Part shown: piece after piece, positions 24,149-34,167 of the stretch
Position numbering within the stretch: position 1 is the stretch's first letter
How the letters are laid out: each line of letters starts with the position of its first letter
Origin: Deltaproteobacteria bacterium
Lineage (GTDB): Bacteria > Desulfobacterota > JAJRXV01
DNA: 41,193 bases
Direction of reading: 5' to 3'
Assembly (NCBI GenBank): GCA_024275075.1
Contig: JAJRZU010000119.1
Span: forward strand, 1-41,193
Program-made: the position numbers and the translations under genes
The notes under the pieces: model-generated
The model's input: the letters and a program-made list of their open reading frames with translations, nothing else
What the model was told of the DNA's origin: nothing
Databases searched by the model: none

Positions 24149-24163
24149 TGGGCATGATGCCCA
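24149..24163. repeat. Palindromic repeat P1, copy between atpD and atpC
   Basis: TGGGCATGATGCCCA is a perfect palindrome with 7-base arms, followed on the plus strand by ATCCAATATAATA as in the other copies. It sits inside the atp operon in the leader of atpC. Confidence 0.65.
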
Positions 24164-24228
24164 ATCCAATATAATACAAAGCCACGTTTTTTGGGAATAC
24201 AAATTTTTTCTATTTGGCTTAAGTCCCC

Positions 24229-25638
<1,410 letters not shown>

Positions 25639-25680
25639 TTATTTTCTCCCCCGTTAATGTGCTTGAGCATATTCTAACCT

Positions 25681-26550
25681 TTAAGCGCCCTTAAGCGCTT
25701 CAGCGCCGCTGACTATTTCAACAAGCTCAGTCGTGATAGTCGCCTGCCTTGCTCTGTTATATATTAGCGTTAATCTCTTTATCATATCCGTCGCGTTGTT
25801 AGTCGCCGCGCCCATCGCAGTCATACGCGCCCCGTGTTCGCTTGCGACGGAATCTAACATAGCGCGTAATATCTGAATAACAATATGGTTTTCCAATAAG
25901 TTGTTCAAAAGCTCCTTCGGTGACGGCTCAAATATATACTCTACGATATTTTCACCTTTCCCGGGCTCTTTTGAGGCGAGAGGCAACAACCGGTCAGTTA
26001 CTACATCTTGTGAAATGGCAGACTTAAAATGAGTGGAGACAATAAAGACCTCGTCAAGTTCACCATCGAGGAACAGGCTGATAACATCCTCGCTAACTGC
26101 TTTTGCGGACTGGTAAGACAGTTCGCCCAATACATCCTCGTAATATTTCAGTATCTTGATCTCTCTTCTTTTAAAGTACTCGTTCGCCTTTTTACTTAAA
26201 GCGATGATCGATATATCTTCATATTTATCTTTGTCCCGCAGGACATAACTCTCTGTTTTCTTTAGGACATTGGCGTTAAACCCTCAGCAGAGCCCCCTGT
26301 CGGAAGTAAGCACTATGTAAGCTATCTTTTTTATCTCCCGCCTTGCGAGCAGCGGGTGCAGTTTCGGGTCAGTCTGCAGGGCGAGGCTTGAGATAACTTC
26401 AGACATCTTGTCAGCATACGGCCGCGCCTCGGTGATCCTCTCCTGAGCTATCCTGAGCTTCGCGGCAGCTACCATCTTCATCGCCTTGGTAATCTGCTGA
26501 GTATTCTGGATACTCTTAACCCGTTTCTTTATGTCACGTAAATTTGCCAT
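25681..26550 (-). CDS. atpG: ATP synthase gamma subunit, interrupted by one in-frame TGA
   Basis: The central rotor shaft of F1. The frame from ATG 26550 reads MANLRDIKKRVKSIQNTQQI and continues to TSDRGLC, where codon 89 (26284-26286) is TGA instead of the glycine codon of the conserved GLCGGFN motif. The same frame then goes on with GFNANVLKKTE and ends normally in IYNRARQATITTELVEIVSGA at 25681. The total of 289 codons is the usual length and no frameshift is needed. A single G to T change (GGA to TGA; plus-strand 26286 A where C is expected) explains it. Both halves look under normal coding constraint. A sequencing or assembly error, or a recent nonsense mutation, is most likely; a general recoding of TGA is not, because other genes stop with it. 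Confidence 0.9.
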
Positions 26551-26563
26551 TTATAAACTTCGC

Positions 26564-28072
26564 CTAATATTTGAATTCCTCTTTAAGTTCACCCAAAGCG
26601 TCCTTAAGCCTGGCTTTCAAATCGGTGTCGAGCACCTTTTTCTCTTTCAGGTCGCTAAGAATCGCAGGGTGCCTGTTCTCGAGCATATTGAGCATCTCTT
26701 TCTCGTAGCGCTGTATTTCAGATACAGGGAAGTCATCCAGATAGCCGTTGATTGCGGCAAATATCGTGACCACCTGCCTCTCCACCGGCTGCGGCGAGTA
26801 CTGCCTCTGCTTCAGGATCTCCACTAACCTGCCGCCCCGCGCTAACTGCGCCTGCGTAGCCTTGTCCAGATCAGAGCCGAACTGGGCGAAAGCCGCCATC
26901 TCCCTGTACTGTGCGAGGTCAAGCCGCAGTGAGCCGGCTACCTGTTTCATCGCTTTCACCTGGGCTTTACCACCGACCCGCGATACGGAGAGCCCGACGT
27001 TGATAGCAGGCCGGACACCTGAGTAGAAGAGGTCTGCCTCAAGGTATATCTGACCGTCTGTGATCGAGATGACGTTTGTAGGTATGTATGCCGATACGTC
27101 ACCCGCCTGCGTCTCGATTATTGGGAGCGCGGTAAGCGAACCGCCGCCAAGGGCATCGCTTAACTTTGCGGCGCGCTCTAAGAGCCTTGAATGTAAATAG
27201 AAAACGTCTCCTGGATACGCCTCACGTCCCGGTGGCCTCCTTAGCAGCAGCGAGAGCTGTCTGTAGGCGACCGCGTGTTTACTAAGGTCGTCATAGACTA
27301 TCAGCGCGTGCATACCATTATCCCGGAAGTACTCACCCATCGAGGCACCAGAATATGGCGCGATAAACTGAAGCGGCGCAGAGTCAGAAGCCGTTGCCGC
27401 GACAACGACCGTATATTCCATCGCACCGGTTTTCTTCAGCCTTTCCACTATTTGGGCAACCGTTGACTTCTTCTGTCCGATTGCGACATATATACAATAA
27501 ACGCCTGTTTCTTTCTGGTTGATAATGGTATCGAGCGCAACAGCGGTCTTGCCGGTCTGCCTGTCACCGATTATGAGCTCCCTTTGCCCCCTGCCGATCG
27601 GTACCATGGAGTCGATCGCTTTCAGGCCGGTTTGAAGCGGTTCATCAACGGATTTTCTGGCGACGATACCAGGCGCTTTGAGCTCAATCCGCCGGAACTC
27701 CTTCGCGTCGATCGCGCCCTTACCATCAAGAGGCTGCCCTAAGGGGTCTACAACCCTGCCGATAAGCTCCTTGCCGATCGGTACCTCGATGATCCTGCCG
27801 GTACGGCGAACCTCATCACCCTCTTTTATCAGGTAATCCTCGCCCAGCAGGGCGACTCCCACGCAGTCTTCCTCAAGGTTCAACACCATTCCGCTGACCT
27901 CACCGGGGAAGTCCAGCAGCTCACCGGACATCGCTTTTTCAAGCCCGTTGACTTTCGCGATACCGTCACCGACGGCAACCACCCTACCGGTCTCGACCAC
28001 GCTCACTGTCTGTTTTCTTGTTTTCAAACCCTCTTCAATCGCCTGTTTGACCTCTTGAGCTTTCTGGTTCAT
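26564..28072 (-). CDS. atpA: ATP synthase alpha subunit
   Basis: The 502-residue non-catalytic F1 subunit. GDRQTGKTA (Walker A), the [14 protein letters not shown] region, [12 protein letters not shown] and the conserved ITDGQIYLE and [10 protein letters not shown] are all in place. AGAGGTGAT lies before ATG 28072, inside the 4-base gap and the end of the preceding fusion gene. atpG follows after 13 bases. Nothing unusual in the sequence. Confidence 0.97.
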   Translation of the reverse strand: MNQKAQEVKQAIEEGLKTRKQTVSVVETGRVVAVGDGIAKVNGLEKAMSGELLDFPGEVSGMVLNLEEDCVGVALLGEDYLIKEGDEVRRTGRIIEVPIGKELIGRVVDPLGQPLDGKGAIDAKEFRRIELKAPGIVARKSVDEPLQTGLKAIDSMVPIGRGQRELIIGDRQTGKTAVALDTIINQKETGVYCIYVAIGQKKSTVAQIVERLKKTGAMEYTVVVAATASDSAPLQFIAPYSGASMGEYFRDNGMHALIVYDDLSKHAVAYRQLSLLLRRPPGREAYPGDVFYLHSRLLERAAKLSDALGGGSLTALPIIETQAGDVSAYIPTNVISITDGQIYLEADLFYSGVRPAINVGLSVSRVGGKAQVKAMKQVAGSLRLDLAQYREMAAFAQFGSDLDKATQAQLARGGRLVEILKQRQYSPQPVERQVVTIFAAINGYLDDFPVSEIQRYEKEMLNMLENRHPAILSDLKEKKVLDTDLKARLKDALGELKEEFKY

Positions 28073-28076
28073 ATAT

Positions 28077-29108
28077 CTATATCACCTCTTTTTTGAGATT
28101 TACACGCATATTTTCAAGCTGTGTCCTAACGCTTGCGTCAAAGACCAAGCTGCCGATCTTTGTGACAATGCCCCCGATAATGGCAGGGTCCTGCACGACC
28201 TCGATTTCGATATCCTTATTGATAGCCTGCTTTAGGCTGGAGGTTATTTTATTTAACGCTGTGTCGCTCAGATCAGTGGTCGTGTAGACGAAAGTCTTTG
28301 AAGTGCCAGTGATCTCGCTTAGATAAGAATCGTATGCTTTCTTGATATCATTTATGTGTTTCTTTATATCATCATCAGAGGCCAAAAGGATCTTGATAAA
28401 ATCCATCGTGACGCTCGATACATTTTTAGACGTGTCGATCTCCAGCGGCACCTTCTTCCTTAATCCCGCGCTGATAGGGTTTTGTAAGAAGATGTCTATA
28501 TCACCGATCTTTGGTATCTCCTGTGCTATCATCTGCGCGGCTTTGTCCTGATCCGCCGGGGTGAACTTACCCTTTAGCACTTCCTCCACGGCATCGATCG
28601 CTTTATCGAAAGTCTCTTCTTTTATTTTCCGGTGAGCAAGATCAAGCTCCCGCTTGATCGTCTCCTTGGTCTGGGACTTTATCTTTTCCGCGAGCTCTTG
28701 CGCCCGTTCGATGATCTTCCTCTTCTCCGTTTCCCCTTCTTTTCTTATCCGCTCCTCGATCTGCGCGATCTCCTGGCTGATATTGCTTAAGCGCGCCTTA
28801 GTGTCGCTACTCTCTTTTAATGCGTCCTGCAGTGAGGAATCCGCGTCTTTCATTGACTTCTCAATGTTGTCGCGGCGGGATATCAGGAAGTTTTTAAACG
28901 GTTTTTTTATGAAATAGATTATGATTGAGAGATAGATTGTCAGGTTTATGACCTTCAAGAGCAGGTCTTTGACCATCGCACCCGTTATGCCGCCCTCTGC
29001 GGAGCCGCCGTTAGACGCGAAAGCCAAAGTGGAGGCAATAACCATTACAGCTAAGCAAAGTAAAAAGAGTGCGCATTTTTTAACAGGGCTGTTTTTTAAA
29101 CCTTTCAT
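28077..29108 (-). CDS. atpFH: Fused ATP synthase b-delta subunit
   Basis: A 343-residue protein joining the membrane stator subunit b with subunit delta. It starts with a hydrophobic segment ([20 protein letters not shown]), then the b-type membrane helix [27 protein letters not shown], then a long charged coiled coil to about 200. From about 205 it follows delta: [25 protein letters not shown], then near the end [25 protein letters not shown] (given here in two parts: [10 protein letters not shown] and [15 protein letters not shown]), the typical OSCP C-terminus. The first 40-50 residues of a normal delta are missing. There is no separate atpH in the operon. The start overlaps the atpF' stop by 4 bases (ATGA). 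Confidence 0.88.
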   Translation of the reverse strand: MKGLKNSPVKKCALFLLCLAVMVIASTLAFASNGGSAEGGITGAMVKDLLLKVINLTIYLSIIIYFIKKPFKNFLISRRDNIEKSMKDADSSLQDALKESSDTKARLSNISQEIAQIEERIRKEGETEKRKIIERAQELAEKIKSQTKETIKRELDLAHRKIKEETFDKAIDAVEEVLKGKFTPADQDKAAQMIAQEIPKIGDIDIFLQNPISAGLRKKVPLEIDTSKNVSSVTMDFIKILLASDDDIKKHINDIKKAYDSYLSEITGTSKTFVYTTTDLSDTALNKITSSLKQAINKDIEIEVVQDPAIIGGIVTKIGSLVFDASVRTQLENMRVNLKKEVI

Positions 29109-29533
29109 GATATCTTCCTTTGTAATATTTTTTCAGAGATTGAAAGCGATATTTCCTTAGCCTGAGCGCTTATATCTTTCGACGCTTCCTCAAGCTCCTT
29201 CCTTGCTCTCTGCTTCGCTTCATGGATAGCGTCTGCGTGTTCCGCATGTATCTTCTCCAATATTTCCCGCTCTTTTTCAAGCCCCTCTTTTTTGACCTGT
29301 TCCATGTTTTGGTAAGCCTTCTCTTTCGCGGCAGCAATAGCGGCTTCATATTTCTCGACCAGGGCGGCTACCGCTTTTACCTTCTCTTCTTTTTCATTGT
29401 TCGCTTTCTCGATGTGTTCCTGGCGAGCGGTAAGGATATGTAAGATAGGTTTAAAAAAGAGTTGGCCAAGGACAAGAAACAATACAAAAACGACACCCAT
29501 TTGAATAAGTAAAGTTGCATCAAGACTAATCAT
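29105..29533 (-). CDS. atpF': ATP synthase b-prime subunit
   Basis: A 142-residue stator subunit. One N-terminal membrane helix (LLIQMGVVFVLFLVLGQLFF) precedes KPILHILTARQEHIEKA and a charged coiled coil to the end, the b-prime architecture. With the b-delta fusion next to it, it would make a heterodimeric b/b-prime stalk as in photosynthetic bacteria, deltaproteobacteria and chloroplasts. It is the first gene of the operon; subunits a and c must be encoded elsewhere. The start codon has the GAGAGGA ribosome-binding site upstream. Confidence 0.92.
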   Translation of the reverse strand: MISLDATLLIQMGVVFVLFLVLGQLFFKPILHILTARQEHIEKANNEKEEKVKAVAALVEKYEAAIAAAKEKAYQNMEQVKKEGLEKEREILEKIHAEHADAIHEAKQRARKELEEASKDISAQAKEISLSISEKILQRKIS

Positions 29534-29662
29534 TTACGCGTCCTCTCATGATGAAAATTGTTAAAACATGCTGCCCCTTAAAACATTAAAATAAGCCGTA
29601 AACCGGATAATAACCAGGGTTTTAAACTAAAAACAGCTCATTTAGTCAGGAAAATCCTGTAC

Positions 29663-29691
29663 TTTATACTATAAAAGAATGCAATTTGCAA
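29663..29691 (-). promoter_or_regulatory. Promoter of the atp operon
   Basis: On the minus strand TTGCAA (29691-29686) and TATAAA (29668-29663) are separated by 17 bases. This would give a leader of about 120 bases before atpF'. Confidence 0.5.
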
Positions 29692-29887
29692 TATTTTTTT
29701 TGATTTTTTTCGCGATTTTATCAGCTATAACTCAAATAAAACAATATTTTATTGTTTTGCCTGCCAGCTAATGCCGATATATTCATGGTCTTTGTAAAAT
29801 GGAGCTGATTAAGCCATCGAATAAATAATTAAATCAAAACACTTTTTAAATAAATATAAACACCCAGAACAACCTGGCAAAGGTAGT

Positions 29888-29913
29888 CTTTATGTCACGG
29901 CAATGACATAAAG
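29888..29913 (-). repeat. Perfect 10-base inverted repeat downstream of the YfcE-like gene
   Basis: CTTTATGTCA and TGACATAAAG are separated by 6 bases. It lies 24 bases after the phosphodiesterase stop and may act as its transcript end. On the minus strand it reads CTTTATGTCATTGC, the same 14 bases as at 19388-19401. Confidence 0.6.
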
Positions 29914-29936
29914 TTTCTTAGATCGCGCAAGGTATT

Positions 29937-30413
29937 TTATAGTGTAACGACTTGCGTTTTCTTCTCGTCGAGGTTGCAGATGGCGACGGTAGAGTTCCCC
30001 GACAGCCAGCCGCCGCACTCACCGGGGTTTATGATAATCGTCTTATCGACCACCCTTGAATCCACCTGGTGGGTGTGCCCGAAGACGATCAGGTCATAGT
30101 ATTGGCTCTGTATCAGTGCTTCCAATGGCAGTTCGTGAGAGATGATCGCCCTTTTGTCGCCCAGATTTATCGTATGCGGGGAGTTGTAGATACTCCCTTC
30201 GGACATCTTTTTTAACATCAGTTTGTCGCCGTCATTATTCCCGAAAACACCAATAAGCTTACAGCTGAGCTCCTTTAGCATCATCAGCGTGAATGGCGAG
30301 ACAAAATCACCGGCATGAAGGACTAAATCAACCTGCTCGCTGTTAAAAAACTTCACCGCCTTGTTTATCGCGTTAAGATTATCATGAGTGTCTGATATGA
30401 CCCCTATTCTCAT
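29937..30413 (-). CDS. YfcE/MJ0936-type metallophosphoesterase
   Basis: A 158-residue calcineurin-like phosphoesterase. Metal-binding motifs are complete: GVISDTHDN (D-x-H), LVLHAGDFVS (GD), VFGNNDGD (GN-D), IISHELPLE and VFGHTHQVD (GHTH). Related proteins hydrolyse phosphodiesters such as bis-pNPP with manganese; the natural substrate is unknown. GAGGTG precedes the ATG. It is a single gene, with a separate LOG-like gene 172 bases upstream on the same strand. Confidence 0.9.
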   Translation of the reverse strand: MRIGVISDTHDNLNAINKAVKFFNSEQVDLVLHAGDFVSPFTLMMLKELSCKLIGVFGNNDGDKLMLKKMSEGSIYNSPHTINLGDKRAIISHELPLEALIQSQYYDLIVFGHTHQVDSRVVDKTIIINPGECGGWLSGNSTVAICNLDEKKTQVVTL

Positions 30414-30449
30414 TCTGCACCTCTTCTAAGTCTTTTTTTATCACAGCGT

Positions 30450-30486
30450 ATTGTTGCGTTGCGCTTCGCTTAACAGCAACCTACTC
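30450..30486. repeat. Remnant of a widespread GTTGCG/AAGCGAAGCGCAAC-type repeat
   Basis: The minus strand reads GTTGCTGTTAAGCGAAGCGC followed by AACGCAACA, which I recognise as a non-coding repeat found between genes in many bacteria. It is flanked by sequence without open frames. Confidence 0.4.
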
Positions 30487-30585
30487 GCTGGTAGAGCCTG
30501 AGTCAAGCTAAGGATGACGTATTTCTTTTTCCCCGTAAACTCTGTGGTTCGTTTTGTTTTCTGATGGGCACAGCCCCCGCTACGG

Positions 30586-31029
30586 CTATGACTCATAAGT
30601 ACCGGCTAACTCTACCGCTTCTTTCGGGGAGGCCGCCCTGATGACGCCCTTTATGTCCCATGTATCGATACCGATGACCTTTTTCCCGAGTTTAAGCGCG
30701 ATCGCGACTTCTGATAAGGTGCCGTAGCTGCCGAAGATCGCGATGATCACGTCGGCGGTATTCGCGATTATGATATTTCGCATGTGTGAGGCGGCAGTCA
30801 CTATCGGTATGTCTATGTACGGATTCGCGTCCTCTTTGCGAGAGCCCGGCAGGATGCCGATTGTAACGCCGCCGGCATCTTTCGCACCGTGCGACGCGGC
30901 TTCCATGACACCGGTGAGCCCGCCGGAGACTAACATAGCGCCGCTCTTCGCGATCAGCCGACCGACCTCATGCGCAATATCATATTGCTCCTGCGAGCAC
31001 TGCCCCGCACCGATAACAGCCACAATCAT
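30586..31029 (-). CDS. LOG/DprA-like nucleotide-binding protein (TIGR00725-type)
   Basis: A 147-residue Rossmann-like protein: VAVIGAGQC at the start, SGGLTGVMEAASHGAKDAGG in the middle, GILPGSRKEDAN and the nucleotide-site motif IFGSYGTLSEVAIAL. This matches the small SLOG-fold family related to lysine-decarboxylase-like cytokinin LOG proteins and DprA. The canonical PGGxGTxxE of true LOG enzymes is replaced by FGSYGTLSE, as is typical for the TIGR00725 subgroup, whose ligand is not established. No operon partner. Confidence 0.82.
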   Translation of the reverse strand: MIVAVIGAGQCSQEQYDIAHEVGRLIAKSGAMLVSGGLTGVMEAASHGAKDAGGVTIGILPGSRKEDANPYIDIPIVTAASHMRNIIIANTADVIIAIFGSYGTLSEVAIALKLGKKVIGIDTWDIKGVIRAASPKEAVELAGTYES

Positions 31030-31130
31030 CTTATCCCGCCGCTCCTTGAGCTAAAATGCAAAGGGGCGACTGCCCGCCGCCCATGTATTCATTCAATACA
31101 AATATTTTTTCATATTGCCGCACCTGTTCG

Positions 31131-32936
31131 TTACATGTGCTCGTCAGAACCCATATCAAAGCCTGCGCCTATCGGCCTCGCGTCACCGTCAATATCGTCA
31201 TACGGCGCGCCAGAGGATGTCCCGGTATCTATGCAGGGGGAAGCGTCCGTCAGGTGAAAATCGGTGCCGCTGACAAAAAGCGGATCTGAATTTATATTAC
31301 CGGTTGCCGTCCATCCGCCTTCAATATCAGAATACGTTATAGTAAGCGAAGAATCAGACGTCGCATAAATCCCATCACCTTCGTATGCGGTGTTCCCCCA
31401 GACAATGCAGTTAATTACCGTACATGCATACGATCCTGACCAGTCAGCGTATATCCCGCCGCCATACCAGATTGCGGAATTGTTGGCGATCGTGCAGTTT
31501 GTAAGATATACGGCAGAGTGCTCAAAGTAAACCCCGCCGGTATCATCACCGGATGTATTATTAGTAATAGTACAGTTTGTCAGAAACGCTCCATTCTCAT
31601 GACTATGGTTAATAAAAACCCCGCCCGCATCGTCACTTGCCGAGTTGCTGTCTATCGTGCAGCTTGTCATTGTTAATGAGACGCCCCAATCAGTGAAGAT
31701 CCCGCCGCCGTCACTGCCGCAGGAGTTGTTGCTGATATCAGAATTAGTTATAGTCAATATCGTATCATCTGAAGCGAAGATCCCGCCGCCGTCATCTGAA
31801 CAGGCGTTGTTAGTGATCGAGGAGTCGGTAATAACACCCGTTGAGGGGGCGCCGCTTGAATAGCTGTAGGCAAAGTATATTCCGCCGCCGTCATACCAGT
31901 CACCGGTTATTGTGTTCCCCGAGATTGTCGAGCCCGTTATAGTTATGGTCGAGCTGTCAACGTAAATTCCCGCGCCATGCTCTGCGGAAGTGTTGTTAGA
32001 TATCGTACAGTTCTCAAGTGTAGGGGTGGAGTTACTGATGCTGTAGACGCCGCCGCCGCTACCCGAAGAAGCGGAGTTGTTTGTGATTACGCAGTTCTTT
32101 ATCGTTGGTGACGCGCCGCTGATATATATCCCGCCGGCGAATGCCGATGAACCGTTAGTGATAGTAAATCCGTCTAACACTGTAGCAACGCCCTCGCCCT
32201 GGGAAAAGATTATCGCGGTACCTGCCCCGCCAGCGTCGATAGTGGTCACATCCGCGCCGTTCACTGATTTGATGATGAGAGTTTTCCCTTTAAAATCGAT
32301 TGTCTCTGTGTATGTCCCGTCATTTACTACTATCGAAGCGCTGCTCGCCGCCGCGTCAATGGCTGCCTGGATAGTCAGGTACTCCTCGGGTACAAGCATA
32401 CAAGTGTCATCGATCAGGCCGTCACAGTTGTTGTCTATATTGTCACAAAGCTCTGTCGCTCCAGGATTGATCGAAGCGTCAATATCATCGCAGTCACTGT
32501 CATTGGTAACGTAACCGTCTGGACGTGATGAATCGGTGACCGAGTCATTCGGATCACCATATCCGTCACCATCGGCATCATTATAATAAGTGCTGCACGG
32601 CTCGTCTATCTGTCCGTCACAATCCTCATCGATACCATCACATGTCTCCACGGCATCAGGATTTATTTCGGCATCGTTATCGTTGCAATCATCATTGTTA
32701 ATGACATACCCATCTGGTGCATCTGTTCCGGCCGTGGTAAAGGAGTTCGGGTCGCCATACCCGTCACCGTCGGCATCCTGGTAGTATGTTATCTCTACTC
32801 CGCCGCCACTGTCGCCACCGGAGCTTCCACCGCTGTCATTGCCGCCGCTACTGCTGTTGCAGCCATAAATACCAAGACTCCCCGCAATTATAAGCAAAAC
32901 AAAGGTTCTTATAAAAAGATATAGTTTTTTGTTCAT
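31131..32936 (-). CDS. Surface lipoprotein with MopE-type calcium motifs and parallel beta-helix
   Basis: A 601-residue lipoprotein: signal with lipobox IYGC (Cys 26), then a Ser/Gly-rich linker. Residues about 45-180 hold two MopE/thrombospondin-3-like units (DADGDGYGDP, DCNDNDAEINPDAVETCDGI, DEDCDGQID) rich in Asp and with paired cysteines, probably binding calcium. From about 185 a right-handed parallel beta-helix starts with YLTIQAAIDAA and continues in repeats of the type GGGIYxxxS-TITNCTISNNT. The C-terminus INSDPLFVSGTDFHL...SPCIDTG is the usual end of such helices. It is presumably on the cell surface and may bind or cleave polysaccharide or bind a surface; no catalytic residues can be named. 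GGGGGG precedes the ATG. Confidence 0.85.
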   Translation of the reverse strand: MNKKLYLFIRTFVLLIIAGSLGIYGCNSSSGGNDSGGSSGGDSGGGVEITYYQDADGDGYGDPNSFTTAGTDAPDGYVINNDDCNDNDAEINPDAVETCDGIDEDCDGQIDEPCSTYYNDADGDGYGDPNDSVTDSSRPDGYVTNDSDCDDIDASINPGATELCDNIDNNCDGLIDDTCMLVPEEYLTIQAAIDAAASSASIVVNDGTYTETIDFKGKTLIIKSVNGADVTTIDAGGAGTAIIFSQGEGVATVLDGFTITNGSSAFAGGIYISGASPTIKNCVITNNSASSGSGGGVYSISNSTPTLENCTISNNTSAEHGAGIYVDSSTITITGSTISGNTITGDWYDGGGIYFAYSYSSGAPSTGVITDSSITNNACSDDGGGIFASDDTILTITNSDISNNSCGSDGGGIFTDWGVSLTMTSCTIDSNSASDDAGGVFINHSHENGAFLTNCTITNNTSGDDTGGVYFEHSAVYLTNCTIANNSAIWYGGGIYADWSGSYACTVINCIVWGNTAYEGDGIYATSDSSLTITYSDIEGGWTATGNINSDPLFVSGTDFHLTDASPCIDTGTSSGAPYDDIDGDARPIGAGFDMGSDEHM

Positions 32937-33074
32937 GCCACCACCCCCCCTTTAAAGCGTTTATTTAACTGACATTAATTTGTTAGTTTAATATCAATAA
33001 AGAAAAAAGTAAAGGCATTTTTTAAGATAAACCACTATTTTTATTAAAAATGGCGGTTATTCACAGTTTAAACC

Positions 33075-33103
33075 TTGACTGCGATTAATAATTTTGGTAG
33101 TCT
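33075..33103 (+). promoter_or_regulatory. Possible promoter of aroF-tyrA-aroA
   Basis: TTGACT (33075-33080), 17 bases, TAGTCT (33098-33103) with TGG before it as an extended -10. The -10 itself is weak. Confidence 0.4.
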
Positions 33104-33153
33104 TGCAATTATTTTTTCATAAATTACAAAAAACTATTAAAGGATAAACAAAA

Positions 33154-34167
33154 ATGATAATCGTACTAAAAAAAGGCGCGACAAAAGAAGAGAAAGAGAA
33201 CATAATAAATAAAATTGAGTCGTTAGGTCTTTCTGTCCATGTCTCAGAAGGTAAGGAACGAACGATAATCGGTGCTATAGGGGACGAATCGATATTAAGG
33301 GAAAGACCGATAAACTCTATGCCCGGAGTGGAGTCTGTTATGCCAATACTAAAGCCGTTCAAACTCGTATCACGCGAGTTTCAAAAAGAGGATTCTATAA
33401 TAAACATCAGTGGGGATGAGATCGGCGGGAACAAGATACAGATCATCGCAGGGCCGTGCTCTGTTGAGGATAAAGAGTCTCTTTTGACTACCGCGAAGGA
33501 TGTTGCAAAGACCGGTACCGCTTTCCTGCGTGGCGGCGCGTTCAAGCCACGGACATCCCCTTACAGCTTTCAGGGTCTTGGAGAAGAGGGGCTGAAATAC
33601 CTGAAGGAGGCGAAAGAAGCCACGGGTATGCGTATCGTGACCGAACTGATGGACCCGCGGGATTTGGACGTAATATATAAATACGCTGACGTGATACAGA
33701 TAGGTGCGCGGAATATGCAGAACTTTAGGTTGTTAAAGGAAGTTGGCGGAATGGATAAACCGGTTCTGTTGAAACGCGGCCTGAGCGCCACAATAAAAGA
33801 GTTTCTGATGTCCGCGGAATACATCGCGTCTGAGGGCAACCGCCAGATCATCCTTTGTGAGCGCGGGATCAGAACGTTTGAGACGGAGATGCGCAACACT
33901 CTGGATGTCTCTGTAATACCGGCGATAAAGCGACTTAGCCACCTGCCGGTAGTCATTGACCCGTCACACGCGGTTGGCAGGTGGGATCTGGTCAGCGCTG
34001 TCTCAAAGGCGGCGATTGCGGCCGGTGCGGACGGTCTCTTGATAGAGGTGCACTGTGATCCGCTAAACGCGCTCTGTGATGGCTCCCAGTCATTGAAACC
34101 GAATAAATTCGCCAAACTATATGAAGAGCTCAAAAGGATAGCCAAGGCTGTCGACCGGAGCTTATAG
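33154..34167 (+). CDS. aroF: DAHP synthase, type I beta with N-terminal ferredoxin-like regulatory domain
   Basis: The first enzyme of the shikimate pathway: condenses phosphoenolpyruvate and erythrose 4-phosphate. Residues 1-70 form the ferredoxin-like (ACT-like) regulatory domain (MIIVLKKGATKEEKENII, VESVMPILKPFKL) found in the Thermotoga-type enzyme. The barrel shows IIAGPCSVED, RGGAFKPRTSPYSFQG, IGARNMQNF, LLKRGLSATIKEF, CERGIRTFE and VIDPSHAVG. 337 residues, normal. AAAGGA precedes the ATG. It directly abuts tyrA, so tyrosine or phenylalanine may feed back on it through the N-terminal domain. Confidence 0.95.
   Translation: MIIVLKKGATKEEKENIINKIESLGLSVHVSEGKERTIIGAIGDESILRERPINSMPGVESVMPILKPFKLVSREFQKEDSIINISGDEIGGNKIQIIAGPCSVEDKESLLTTAKDVAKTGTAFLRGGAFKPRTSPYSFQGLGEEGLKYLKEAKEATGMRIVTELMDPRDLDVIYKYADVIQIGARNMQNFRLLKEVGGMDKPVLLKRGLSATIKEFLMSAEYIASEGNRQIILCERGIRTFETEMRNTLDVSVIPAIKRLSHLPVVIDPSHAVGRWDLVSAVSKAAIAAGADGLLIEVHCDPLNALCDGSQSLKPNKFAKLYEELKRIAKAVDRSL

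Larger units (their letters stand above)
29534..29936. other. 403-base spacer: atp promoter and an inverted repeat
   Basis: AT-rich, no credible coding frame. It contains the promoter of the atp operon (29663-29691) and a perfect 10-base inverted repeat (29888-29913). A fragment ACATGCTGCCCC at 29576 resembles the P1 palindrome. The rest shows no recognisable feature. Confidence 0.6.

Noticed and set aside
26284-26286. General reassignment of TGA to glycine (as in some candidate phyla)
   Set aside because: TGA closes manC, manB, the minus-strand cytochrome gene and purB at the expected family lengths, and other genes contain no in-frame TGA.
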